This document shows, in pieces, positions 15,160 through 22,911 of a stretch of DNA of 37,757 nucleotides. Below the pieces are notes generated by a model, which saw only the letters and a program-made list of their open reading frames with translations, did not search any database and was not told where the DNA came from. The position numbers were made by a program, and so were the translations under genes. Origin of the DNA: DASZIT01 sp035948855 (GTDB taxonomy: Bacteria; Actinomycetota; Acidimicrobiia; Acidimicrobiales; RAAP-2); assembly GCA_035948855.1 (NCBI GenBank), contig DASZIT010000101.1:1-37757 (forward strand), in the 5' to 3' direction. The stretch's first letter is position 1, and each line of letters begins with the position of its first letter.

Positions 15160-16068
15160 TCACGTCCACGGCATCGCCGCCCGTTGGTCCCAGTAGCTCT
15201 GGGGGTCGAGAGCCAAGGTGGCGAGCCGATCCGGGTCGACCGGGGTCGTGACCTCGAGTGCCTCGAGATTCGAGCGCAGCTGGGCAACGGTGGCCGCCCC
15301 GGAGAGGACCATGTCGGCCCAGGGTTGAGACAAGGCCGAGGCCAGGGCGGTCACGTCGGGGCGTTCACCGAGGCTGGCCGTCATCGGACCCGGCACGGCC
15401 AGACGCCCGTTGGCCAGGGCCTCCTTCACGATCACGGTCCAGCCGGCCGCGTGGGCCTCGGCCAGGGCTGGGCCCGCCGAGGTCTCCAGGAGATTCCAGG
15501 TCGCCTGCACCGCGGAGAACAACGGCGTGCCCTCGACCTCGATGGTCAGCGCCCGACGGAGGGTGTCGGACTGCCGCGGGCCGCTCAAGCTGAGTCCGAT
15601 GGGGACACCGAGCCCGGCCAGTTGGTGATGCACCGCGACATCGTCGAGGACCCCGGACTCCAGGGTGGCGGAGTGAATCTGATAGAGCCGGAGCCACCGG
15701 CCGACCTGTGCTCTCGTTTCCGGCCACTGGCGGGCGAGGGCGGCGGCCGAGTGGTCTTTGACCTCCTGGATCTCGGCATCCACCTTCCAGTCGGCGGTGT
15801 AGGTGTACCCCCACTTGGACGAGACCGTTACCTCCTCGGGCCCGATGCCCCGACGGGTCAACCATTGGCCTAGGAATTGCTCGGCCCGCCCATAGGAGCG
15901 AGCTGCGTCGAACCACCGGATCCCGCCCGCCCAGGCGGCGTCGCAGACCTGGTCGCTGTGCCGCTGAAGGGCTTCGATCGAGCGGTCAGGTCCGATCGCC
16001 GCCCCATGGTCAACGGTCAGATACCCGGGCCTTCCCAGCGCGGCGAGGCCCAATCCCAAAACAGCCAT
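15160..16068 (-). CDS. Aldo/keto reductase family oxidoreductase
   Basis: A 302-residue (alpha/beta)8 NAD(P)H-dependent oxidoreductase. The four catalytic residues of the family can be placed: Asp and Tyr in WFDAARSYG (about residues 52-60), Lys in VSSKWGY (about 83) and His in LYQIHSA (about 131). C-terminal cofactor-binding segments are more degenerate than in AKR1-type enzymes (VLSGAATVAQLRSNLEAL resembles the usual 'P-G-x-x-x-x-x-x-x-N' region). Substrate is unknown. It begins 36 bp after the esterase gene on the same strand, so an SDR-esterase-AKR transcript is plausible, but the combination does not point to a known pathway. Confidence 0.88.
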   Translation of the reverse strand: MAVLGLGLAALGRPGYLTVDHGAAIGPDRSIEALQRHSDQVCDAAWAGGIRWFDAARSYGRAEQFLGQWLTRRGIGPEEVTVSSKWGYTYTADWKVDAEIQEVKDHSAAALARQWPETRAQVGRWLRLYQIHSATLESGVLDDVAVHHQLAGLGVPIGLSLSGPRQSDTLRRALTIEVEGTPLFSAVQATWNLLETSAGPALAEAHAAGWTVIVKEALANGRLAVPGPMTASLGERPDVTALASALSQPWADMVLSGAATVAQLRSNLEALEVTTPVDPDRLATLALDPQSYWDQRAAMPWT

Positions 16069-16104
16069 GTATCCCAGTCTCGTTCTACGAGTGGTGCGGG
16101 GCGG

Positions 16105-17034
16105 TCAACGCCGAGAGGTGGTGAAGATATTCTCCAGCCAGATGTCGGCGTCGCGCAGCGCCTCTCGGGTCACGCGCGCATCCGGCGCCATCAGGTCGAA
16201 ACCGTGGGGGGCGCCGGCGTAGACCCGGAGATCGGTGGAGACTCCGGCCCGGGCCAGCCTCGAGGCATAGGAGATCGTCTCGTCGAAGAAGCCGTCGGCT
16301 CCCCCGACGATCAGCAGTGACGGGGGTAGGCCCCGGACATCGGTTGCCCGGGCCGGCGCGGCATAGGGCGAGACGTCCCCGCCGTACAGAGAGCCGAGGT
16401 AGGCACGCCAGGCGAATCCGTTCGCCTTGGGCGGCCAGACGGGCGCCTCCCACTGGCTCGAGGCGGTCTCTTGCCGGTCGTCGAGCATGGGATAGAAGAG
16501 CAACTGACCGGCGAGGGGTATGCCCTGGTCCCGGGCGGCCAACGCGACTCCGGCGGCGAGCCCGCCACCGGCACTGGCCCCGGCGACCACGATCCGGCCC
16601 GGATCTATTCCCAGGTCATCGGCCCGTTCGACCAGCCACCCGAGCACCTGCATGGCGTCGTCATGGGCGGCCGGAAAGGGGTCCTCGGGGGCCAACCGGT
16701 ACTCGGCGGAAGCGGTGACGCAATCGAACCGTGCCGCCCATGCCTGGAGCCGCAGCGCGTCCATGCCCGCGTTCCCGATCAGGTACCCACCGCCATGGAA
16801 CCAGAGGACGCAGGGGTGAGGACCGGCGGTCTCGGGCGAAAACAGTTCGACGGCCAGCGGAGGGGAAGATCGGATCACCTGCTGGTCAGCCACCACCCCG
16901 TCGAGAGGAGGGGGCGGCTGGATCAGCTCCAGGATGCCCGAGCGTATGCCGCCGATGTCAAAGGTGTCCCCGCCGAAACCGACGTCGAGGTCGGCCAGGT
17001 AGGCAAGCTCCGGATCCAGCGGCGTGGTGGTCAT
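16105..17034 (-). CDS. Alpha/beta hydrolase, hormone-sensitive-lipase type esterase
   Basis: A 309-residue esterase of the HSL (type IV) family. The oxyanion-hole motif HGGGYLIG lies near residue 82, and the nucleophile elbow GASAGGG is near 155 (in place of the commoner GDSAGG). The acid is the Asp in VGGADGFFDE and the His is in GAPHGFDLM near 275. The ATG at 17034 (MTTTPLDPEL) is chosen because homology begins there; the upstream extension is Arg-rich and unlike protein. Likely substrates are short-chain esters; the true substrate is unknown. It follows the SDR gene after 181 bp containing a small inverted repeat. Confidence 0.88.
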   Translation of the reverse strand: MTTTPLDPELAYLADLDVGFGGDTFDIGGIRSGILELIQPPPPLDGVVADQQVIRSSPPLAVELFSPETAGPHPCVLWFHGGGYLIGNAGMDALRLQAWAARFDCVTASAEYRLAPEDPFPAAHDDAMQVLGWLVERADDLGIDPGRIVVAGASAGGGLAAGVALAARDQGIPLAGQLLFYPMLDDRQETASSQWEAPVWPPKANGFAWRAYLGSLYGGDVSPYAAPARATDVRGLPPSLLIVGGADGFFDETISYASRLARAGVSTDLRVYAGAPHGFDLMAPDARVTREALRDADIWLENIFTTSRR

Positions 17035-17139
17035 CGCTCGATCCCGGACGTGGACGCGGTGACCACGGCTCGCCTCGGTTGATACGGCGATGCAACTTCC
17101 ATCTCGTCCTCCAGCCGACCTACGTTGTTCCCACACCGC

Positions 17140-17158
17140 GGCAACTGCGCAGGTTGCC
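17140..17158. repeat. Inverted repeat GGCAAC-N7-GTTGCC between the SDR and esterase genes
   Basis: Six-base arms around a 7-nt loop lie downstream of the SDR stop on the minus strand. There is no T-tract, so a terminator is only possible. The rest of the 181-bp gap (17035-17215) shows nothing recognisable. Confidence 0.3.
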
Positions 17159-17215
17159 CTTGTCTAGCAGCTGCCCACGAGGCAACTCATCCGTCGACGA
17201 GCTACCCGACTCCAC

Positions 17216-17965
17216 TCACGCGAGCTCCGCGGCGGCGGTGACCCGGGTCTCGGGCTCCTTGCTCCGCAGCGTGTCTACGATCACCGCGGCGACATCAGCC
17301 GAAAGCTGGTAACCGAAGCGGATATATCCCTCATCGGTCCACCGGTCCAGCCAGCCGGCGATGGTCTCGTCAAAGTGACTTCCCATCTCGGTGTCGATGG
17401 TCGGCCCGACCATGATCTCGGTGACGCGGAGGGCGGCGAACTCGCCGGCCAGGCCCTGGCAGTACGCCCGGAGGGCGGCCTTGGAGGCTCCGTAGGCAAC
17501 TAAACCCGGGTACGGCATCTCCACCGAGTCAGAGGTCAGATAGACGGCTCGGTTGTCGCTGGCATCCGAGAGGAGGTGGGGCATCGCCGCCCGGGTGACC
17601 ATCGCCGCCCCGAACAGATTGGTGCCGAAGATCTCCGACCATCTCTCGGGTCCGGTGGTGTCGAGCGGGGTGATCCGGGTGGTGCCCGCCGCGTAGACCA
17701 GGGCGTCGAGACCGCCGAGTCTCTCGACCGCGGTGGCCACCACCCGATCGCAGTCCTCGGGCAGGCTGACATCGCAGGCCACCGCCGTCACCCCTTCGAG
17801 TTCCGCCACCCGGGTCTCTCGGCGGGCGGCACCCACCACCTGGGCACCGGAGTCGACCAACGCCTTGGCCGTGCTGGCCCCGATCCCGCTCGAGGCCCCG
17901 AGGACAAGGACCCGAAGAGGGTTCCCGAGCCGGTTCATCAGCGGGTCCCCCGACACAACAGCCAT
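17216..17965 (-). CDS. Short-chain dehydrogenase/reductase (SDR) family oxidoreductase
   Basis: A 249-residue classical SDR. The nucleotide-binding motif GASSGIG lies near residue 24, followed by an ARRE segment favouring NADP(H) and a CDVS loop. The usual NNAG is present as YAAG near 93. The catalytic triad is Ser in YLTSDS (about 145) and Tyr/Lys in YGASK (about 158-162). Substrate is unknown. The frame opens at 17965; a GAGGGGAGCG Shine-Dalgarno supports this ATG, and a second Met lies nine codons later. A TAGTAT hexamer (minus strand, 18008-18003) could be the promoter for this gene and the esterase/AKR genes after it. Confidence 0.9.
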   Translation of the reverse strand: MAVVSGDPLMNRLGNPLRVLVLGASSGIGASTAKALVDSGAQVVGAARRETRVAELEGVTAVACDVSLPEDCDRVVATAVERLGGLDALVYAAGTTRITPLDTTGPERWSEIFGTNLFGAAMVTRAAMPHLLSDASDNRAVYLTSDSVEMPYPGLVAYGASKAALRAYCQGLAGEFAALRVTEIMVGPTIDTEMGSHFDETIAGWLDRWTDEGYIRFGYQLSADVAAVIVDTLRSKEPETRVTAAAELA

Positions 17966-18122
17966 CCGCGCTCCCCTCGAAACCTTCGCAACTCATTGTG
18001 GATACTATGCCGCCCGCACCCCCCGACGGTGGGCGGAACTTCCGTGCCGGGCCCGGCTTCTATCGGTTCAGTTCCCGTAGTGGCACGATCGGGTCGCCGT
18101 CAGCCCACCACACCCGGCATTC

Positions 18123-20063
18123 TCAGTGGTGGGATGTCCCGTCCGAGTCGCTCGAAGCCGAGCGGGCCGGAGCCGCCGTCCCTTCATGCCCTCGCAGCCG
18201 ACCGACGATTTGGGTGAGGTCCTCGCCGGAGATTGTCTCCCGTTCGAGGAGGGCGGCGATGACCGCGTCGAGGGCATCGCGGTTGTCGCTCAACAATGCG
18301 CCCGCCCTCGCCTCGGCCTCGGAGAGCAGGCGGCTCACCTCTTGGTCGATGATCTCCTGGGTTCCCTCGGCAAAGGGGCGTTCCTGGCCGAATTGGGGCC
18401 CGCTCAAGTAGGCCGGACCGTCCGATCCGTATCCGATGGGTCCCAACCGGGGAGACAGTCCCCAGTCCTTGACCATCTTGATGGCCAGTTCGGTGGCCCC
18501 GGAGAGATCGCTGGCCGCGCCGGTGGAGGCCTCGCCGATCACCAGGTTCTCCGAGGCTCGCCCACCCAGCCGGATGGCCAGGGAGTCGAGGAGGTAGCTC
18601 TCGGAGTACAGGTGCCGTTCATCGACCGGGAGCTGTTCGGTGACCCCCAGGGCCCGGCCGGCCGGAAGGATGGTGATCTTGGCCACGGGGTCGCCGTGCT
18701 CCGACAGCAGTGCGACGACGGCATGCCCGGCTTCATGGACCGCCACCGAACGCTTCTCCTCGGGGAGGAGCGCGTTCGAAGCATCCCGACGGCCGAGCTG
18801 GATGCGGTCCCGAGCCTCGTCGATGTCCCCGGCGAAGATGACGTCCCGGTCGTGACGGACGGCGACGATAGCGGCTTCGTTGATGAGATTGGCCAGATCC
18901 GCGCCCGAGAACCCCGGAGTCGCCCGGGCCACGTTGTCGAAGTCGACGTCGGGGGCCAGATGCTTGCCGGCGACGTGCACCTTCAGGATGGCGGACCGTT
19001 CGGCCTGGTTGGGCAGCGGGATCTCCACCTCCCGATCGAAACGGCCCGGTCGGAGAAGCGCCGGGTCGAGGACCTCGGGTCGGTTGGTGGCGGCCATGAC
19101 CACCACCCCGGTGCTCGGGTCGAAGCCGTCCATCTCCGCCAGCAGCTGGTTGAGGGTCTGTTCTCGCTCGTCGTTGGACACGATGGACCCGCCTCGACGC
19201 TGGCCGATGGCGTCGATCTCGTCGATGAAGACAATCGACGGGGCCTGCTTGCGGGCGTCGGCGAACAGATCCCGAACCCGGGAGGCGCCGACTCCGACGA
19301 ACAACTCCACGAAGCTGGAGCCGGTGAGGGCAAAGAAGGGGACTCCCGCCTCTCCGGCCACCGCTCGTGCCATCAGTGTCTTGCCCGTGCCCGGCGGGCC
19401 CACCATGAGGACGCCGCGTGGGCCGATGGCGCCCGCCCGTTCGTAGCGCTGCGGATGGCTGAGGAAATCGACCACCTCGGCCACTTCACGTTTGGCCCCT
19501 TCGTATCCGGCGATGTCGGTGAACCGGGTGGTCGGCTTCTCCTCGTCGTAGACCTTGGCCTTGGATCTCCCGATTCCCATCAGACCCCCGGCCAGCTGCC
19601 GGCTCCCTCGGCGCCCTATCCAGATGAAGAAGGCGATGAACAGCAGCAACGGGAGGAAGGAGAGTAGGTCAGCGAGGAGAGCCGACCCCTGTCCGACCCC
19701 GGTGATGTCCACGTTGTGTGTTTTCAGGGTGGATGCCAGCCCGTTGTCGGGGATGGCCGTGGGGATCTGGGTGGTGTAGTTGTCGCCCCCTTTCAGCGAG
19801 CCGGTGATAGCACCGCTGGGGTTGACCGATGCGGTTTTCACATCCCCGGCAGTGACCTGGGACAAGAACTTCGAGTAGCTGAAATTCTTGGTCGGCGTGC
19901 TCTTCATGCTCGGTATGGAAAACAGGATGAGGGTGATCAGAAGGCCGACTGGTAAGAGCCAGATCCGCCACGCCGGTGGGCGAGGGGGTGCGGGTGCCGG
20001 CCCTCGATCGTTGGGTTCGCCCGGCTTGGCCGATCCGGTGAGGTGACGGGTCGTGTGCGACAT
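18123..20063 (-). CDS. ftsH: ATP-dependent zinc metalloprotease FtsH
   Basis: A 646-residue membrane-bound AAA+ protease that degrades misfolded and regulatory membrane proteins. There are two transmembrane helices (about 33-51 and 128-149) with a short extracytoplasmic domain between them. Then come Walker A GPPGTGKT (222-229), Walker B VFIDEID (about 278-284), the SRH region ATNRPEVLDPALLRPGRFDR, the zinc site HEAGH (443-447) and the third ligand Asp in TGAASDL (about 519). The N-terminus has a Pro-rich cytoplasmic extension of about 30 residues. A GGGAG precedes the ATG. It stands alone rather than next to folE or hpt as in many actinobacteria, so it could be a second FtsH; this cannot be judged from one window. 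Confidence 0.95.
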   Translation of the reverse strand: MSHTTRHLTGSAKPGEPNDRGPAPAPPRPPAWRIWLLPVGLLITLILFSIPSMKSTPTKNFSYSKFLSQVTAGDVKTASVNPSGAITGSLKGGDNYTTQIPTAIPDNGLASTLKTHNVDITGVGQGSALLADLLSFLPLLLFIAFFIWIGRRGSRQLAGGLMGIGRSKAKVYDEEKPTTRFTDIAGYEGAKREVAEVVDFLSHPQRYERAGAIGPRGVLMVGPPGTGKTLMARAVAGEAGVPFFALTGSSFVELFVGVGASRVRDLFADARKQAPSIVFIDEIDAIGQRRGGSIVSNDEREQTLNQLLAEMDGFDPSTGVVVMAATNRPEVLDPALLRPGRFDREVEIPLPNQAERSAILKVHVAGKHLAPDVDFDNVARATPGFSGADLANLINEAAIVAVRHDRDVIFAGDIDEARDRIQLGRRDASNALLPEEKRSVAVHEAGHAVVALLSEHGDPVAKITILPAGRALGVTEQLPVDERHLYSESYLLDSLAIRLGGRASENLVIGEASTGAASDLSGATELAIKMVKDWGLSPRLGPIGYGSDGPAYLSGPQFGQERPFAEGTQEIIDQEVSRLLSEAEARAGALLSDNRDALDAVIAALLERETISGEDLTQIVGRLRGHEGTAAPARSASSDSDGTSHH

Positions 20064-20200
20064 GGTGTGTTCTCCCAGGTGAGAGCGCCGACTCTCGAAC
20101 GATAGGAGGCGTCGTGCCCGTCGATCTGCCTAGCTGGAATCCTCACACTTCGACGTGCAACCGGCAACTCCCCTGGGGCTTTGCCCGTGGGCCCATGAGT

Positions 20201-20395
20201 TCAGCCCCGTCCCTGGCTCGGGGTCTCCTTGGCCACTAGATGCGCGGCGAACATCGCCACTGCATCGTCGATCAGCCGCAGGTACCGGTCGCCGCCGGCG
20301 TGGTTTGCCAATTGCTGGCCGGCCAGCCCGGCCACCAGCGCGGTCCACAGATCGAAATCGCCGTCGGTGCTCGGTACCCTCGAGCGTTGGGCGGG
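20201..20395 (-). pseudogene. Remnant of a second TetR-family regulator (C-terminal fragment)
   Basis: In the 332-bp gap between ftsH and the TetR gene, the minus strand reads about 50 codons that look like the end of a TetR ligand-binding domain: DFDLWTALVAGLAGQQLANH, then AGGDRYLRLIDDAVAMF and AAHLVAKE, ending at TGA (20203-20201). The WTAL-GL-QQ-N-GGDR pattern is one I know from TetR C-termini. It has no N-terminus: it begins directly after, and in frame with, the stop codon of the intact TetR gene, whose own C-terminus is complete. It therefore looks like debris of another regulator. The remainder of the gap (20064-20200) holds nothing I can assign. Confidence 0.5.
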
Positions 20396-21049
20396 TCAGG
20401 CGAGGAGCAGACGACACCATGCGTCGGCGAGCCAGCGCTCGAAATGGTGAGGTGACCAGCCACGATCGCCGGTGAGTAGGAGGTACAGCTCCGGGCTGTT
20501 CATCGCCCAAACCGTGTCGGCGGCCTCATTGACAGACAGATCGTCTCGCAGTCCACCGGTATCGCGGATGTCTCGGATGAGCCGGCGCATATTCGCCGCT
20601 CGCCGCTCGCTGATCTCGTGCCACACCTGCTCGGCTTCGGGCTCGGTGGAGGCGGCGTCTCGGACCGCCAGAAGCAGGGGCGCCATGCGCGCTTGGATCC
20701 GGCAGATGGCCCGAGCGTAGATGGCCAGCTTCCGGGCGGGATCGGACTCAGCCTTCATGGCTCGGACGTAGTCGCGCTCGTCGGGGGTCACCGGGTGATC
20801 GGCGCCGGAGATGGCCTGCTCGATCAGCTCGCGCAAGATGACGGGCTTACGTCCGACCAGCGCGTACACGGTATCGATGTTCACTCCGGCTCTGGCCGCC
20901 ACCGCGGCGACAGTGGTGGACCGGTAGCCGTCGGCCAAGATCAGGTCGCGGGCGCTGCCGATGATTCGCTGCTTCGTTTCGCGGGATCGCGCCTTCCGAC
21001 CGGTGGCGTCATAGCTTCGACGCTTGACTTCTCGCTTCATGCCCACCAT
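20396..21049 (-). CDS. TetR/AcrR-family transcriptional regulator
   Basis: A 217-residue repressor-type regulator. A basic N-terminus (KREVKRRSYDATGRKARSRE) precedes the TetR DNA-binding domain: TKQRIIGSARDLILADGYRS, TTVAAVAARAGVNIDTVYAL. The rest is an all-helical ligand/dimerisation domain ending WLADAWCRLLLA. The start could be ATG 21049 or 21040; a TACATT hexamer 10 nt before 21049 favours the former with a leaderless transcript. An obvious palindromic operator overlaps that -10, so autorepression and control of the divergent small gene at 21092 are expected. Ligand is unknown. Confidence 0.88.
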   Translation of the reverse strand: MVGMKREVKRRSYDATGRKARSRETKQRIIGSARDLILADGYRSTTVAAVAARAGVNIDTVYALVGRKPVILRELIEQAISGADHPVTPDERDYVRAMKAESDPARKLAIYARAICRIQARMAPLLLAVRDAASTEPEAEQVWHEISERRAANMRRLIRDIRDTGGLRDDLSVNEAADTVWAMNSPELYLLLTGDRGWSPHHFERWLADAWCRLLLA

Positions 21050-21054
21050 TATTA

Positions 21055-21073
21055 ATCCGAATGTACTTCGGAT
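21055..21073. promoter_or_regulatory. TetR operator candidate ATCCGAA-N5-TTCGGAT
   Basis: A 19-bp palindrome with perfect 7-bp arms lies between the divergent TetR gene and the 102-residue gene. It covers the minus-strand TACATT -10 of tetR and lies 8 bp upstream of the Shine-Dalgarno of the plus-strand gene. Size and placement are typical of TetR-family operators. Confidence 0.7.
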
Positions 21074-21091
21074 CAAGTATAGGAGAGGGCC

Positions 21092-21400
21092 ATGACCTAC
21101 GCATTCACCCAGGATGTTCCCATCGACGCCCCGTTCTACCGGCGCATCGTTGAGGCGCTCGGCGACGAGCCATCGGAGGGATTCGTCGCCCACATCGCCG
21201 TCGAGAGACCGGAGGGCGGCCTCCGATATATCGACGTCTGGGAGTCCGAGCAGGACTGGGATCGGTTTGCAGAAGAGCGGCTCCACCCCGTCGTGCACGG
21301 CCTGCTCAGCGAGATATTCGGCGATCAGTTGCCTCCAGAGCCCGAGCGCACGTCGATGGCGGTCGTCGACGTGTGGATCCCAGGGAAGGAACGCCGCTGA
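21092..21400 (+). CDS. Small dimeric alpha/beta-barrel-like protein under TetR control
   Basis: A 102-residue cytoplasmic protein. The pattern of strand-helix-strand (FVAHIAVERPEGGLRYIDVW, ESEQDWDRFAEERLHPVVHG, MAVVDVWI) resembles ferredoxin-like dimeric barrel proteins of the antibiotic-biosynthesis-monooxygenase type, where the 'W-S/E-x-x-x-W-x-x-F' segment after the second strand is characteristic. No catalytic role can be claimed. AGGAGAGG lies 3 nt before the ATG. It is divergent from the TetR gene with a shared palindromic operator, so it is the likely regulated target, perhaps responding to a small aromatic or quinone-like compound (inference). Confidence 0.75.
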   Translation: MTYAFTQDVPIDAPFYRRIVEALGDEPSEGFVAHIAVERPEGGLRYIDVWESEQDWDRFAEERLHPVVHGLLSEIFGDQLPPEPERTSMAVVDVWIPGKERR

Positions 21401-21430
21401 TCAGTAGTGGAGCCGCTGATCAATAGCGGA
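21393..21430 (+). repeat. Two tandem 19-bp repeats at the end of the 102-residue gene
   Basis: GCCGCTGATCAGTAGTGGA (21393-21411) is followed directly by GCCGCTGATCAATAGCGGA (21412-21430), with 2 mismatches. The first copy includes the stop codon. The second can fold as CCGCT-N7-AGCGG, so a weak terminator is possible. No further copy follows. From 21431 to 21649 I see no supported gene. Confidence 0.6.
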
Positions 21431-21649
21431 GCCGACAGAGTGCAGTGCCATCTACCAGAGCCGCGTAGTCGTGACGAGGGATGAGCTCCAGCTCCGGCGA
21501 TTCGGAAGGCCCGCTGGACAGCCCGATGCTTACGAGCTAATCACGATGAACGATTTGTGGTCGAGCGCCGTATTCCTAGACCAGTGCCAACCCGCTCGCT
21601 TCGCAATGTGCGATCTCCGCCGCCTACCGCGAGGGGCGAGCGGGTCGTT

Positions 21650-22229
21650 GTGGCCATATTCGCCCTCGTCGGTGCCATAGTCCTCGCACTATGCGGAACA
21701 CTGGTGGCCGGTTCCGCTGCAGCATTCCGGCACCCGTCCGGAGCCTTTGATTGGGAGAGATTTCGCCAAGGCGCCCGCCGCGTGGCTGCGGATCTCCACG
21801 CCTTCCGGAGATGCGGTGTTGTCGTCTCCTCCGTCGTTCGCGCCCATCAAGGGTGATCCGGGCTCGGTGTCCACAGCGGTGGTGGGTGGAACTGGGAACG
21901 TCGTCGCTTATCTGAATGTCACTCCCCAGCAGGGCGGCGAGCGACGGCACGGTTTTGGCGCATTTCGGGCGAGTCTGCTGAGACACGATCACGACTACGC
22001 AGTTCATGTCGACGCCGTCGCCGAGGGCTTGGCCTTCAACGGTGGAGTTGGATCGTGCGTCATTGACGATTACCTGACCCGGGTGGGCAACAACCCATAC
22101 CGAGAGATCGCCTGCCTGGTGGTGGGAAGGCACGGCGGAACCGTCGTGGTCGCAACTGCCGCCGGCGCCAGTTGGTCTCTCTATCGGCAAACACTCCGCG
22201 AAGCGGTCGCGTCTATCACCGTCTCCTAG
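21650..22229 (+). pseudogene. Frameshifted gene for an anchored extracytoplasmic protein
   Basis: Two overlapping frames appear to be halves of one gene. From GTG 21650 one frame gives a signal/anchor (VAIFALVGAIVLALCGTLVA, then GSAAAF) and continues to 21856 without further protein-like features. The next frame, open from 21681 and stopping at 22229, gives a soluble domain: AAWLRISTPSGDAVL, PPSFAPIKGDPGSVSTAVV, NVVAYLNVTPQQGGER, GVGSCVIDDYLTRVG and YREIACLVVGRHGGTVVVAT. This domain resembles an actinobacterial family normally preceded by an N-terminal membrane segment, and the domain frame has no ATG/GTG of its own. A +1 shift between about 21720 and 21780 would join them. Either the gene is broken or there is a sequencing error. 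Function unknown. Confidence 0.5.
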
Positions 22230-22318
22230 CCGGAATAGTTCCAAGTTCGGTGAACGATTCGGGGCCGGCGCTCGTAGTACCCGACACTCACGACAGACAA
22301 TCGTTAAGGAGTTCGTCA

Positions 22319-22801
22319 ATGCGCAAGTCATGGGTTTTGGCCCTTGGCGCCGTAGCCATCGTCGCCGCCGCCTGCGGGACGGCCGCGACCTCGCCGGCCA
22401 ACCACCGATCGACCGGTTCGCCAACCGCACCGTCCACCTCGCCGAAGCCCACGTCGGCTCCCTCGGTCCCCGGGACCATCAGCCGCCCCCCAACCTCGAG
22501 CGTCCCGCCGGCCACCGCGCCTCGCCCGCCGGCGCCGGTTTCCACTTCCTCGAGCCCATCGGCGGCACCCGGGCCATCAAGCCACTCCGCTTCAGGCCCA
22601 CCCACCACCAGCCCGCCCCCGCCTCCACCAACCACCGTCGCACCTCCGCCCCCGAGCCCACCCACCACCAGCGCGCCTCCGCCGACAAGTCCGCCCACGA
22701 CCAGTCCGCCTCCCCCTCCGACCACGACCCCAACCACTGCTCCCAGCGACAATGACGCCGATAACAATGGAGGGCCGAGCGACGGTGACGGGACCATATG
22801 A
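22319..22801 (+). CDS. Pro/Thr/Ser-rich lipoprotein of unknown function
   Basis: A 160-residue exported protein. The signal peptide is MRKSWVLALGAVAIVAAACG, with a lipobox-like VAAAC making Cys19 the likely lipidated residue. The rest is low-complexity: a Ser/Thr/Pro stretch, then PPTTSPPPPPPTTV-type repeats, ending with an acidic tail (NDADNNGGPSDGDGT). No folded domain is visible, so it may be a wall spacer or a heavily O-glycosylated stalk (inference). AAGGAG lies 9 nt before the ATG. It follows the frameshifted anchored protein by about 90 bp. The repetitive composition makes the frame hard to test by homology, but the signal peptide is clear. Confidence 0.7.
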   Translation: MRKSWVLALGAVAIVAAACGTAATSPANHRSTGSPTAPSTSPKPTSAPSVPGTISRPPTSSVPPATAPRPPAPVSTSSSPSAAPGPSSHSASGPPTTSPPPPPPTTVAPPPPSPPTTSAPPPTSPPTTSPPPPPTTTPTTAPSDNDADNNGGPSDGDGTI

Positions 22802-22879
22802 CAACCGGTTTGTGGGTTGACGTGCAGCCAGGAGCCCGATGTACGCCGGGGACCGCAGAGAAGACTCCGCCTCTCGGCT

Positions 22880-22895
22880 CCTCAGAGAGCTGAGG
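22880..22895. terminator. Hairpin CCTCAG-AGAG-CTGAGG between convergent genes
   Basis: A perfect 6-bp stem with a 4-nt loop lies between the lipoprotein gene (plus) and phoU (minus), whose 3' ends face each other. No T-tract follows on either strand, so it is only a candidate bidirectional terminator. Confidence 0.35.
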
Positions 22896-22911
22896 CGCGA
22901 GCGACGGGCCC

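Noticed and set aside
20114..20239. A 41-codon plus-strand ORF with AGGAGG 4 nt before its GTG
   Set aside because: The translation has no pattern and overlaps the TetR remnant; the Shine-Dalgarno alone is not enough.
22288..22797. Gly/Val-rich minus-strand ORF of 169 codons
   Set aside because: It is the reverse complement of the Pro/Thr-rich lipoprotein; the plus strand has a signal peptide with lipobox and a Shine-Dalgarno.
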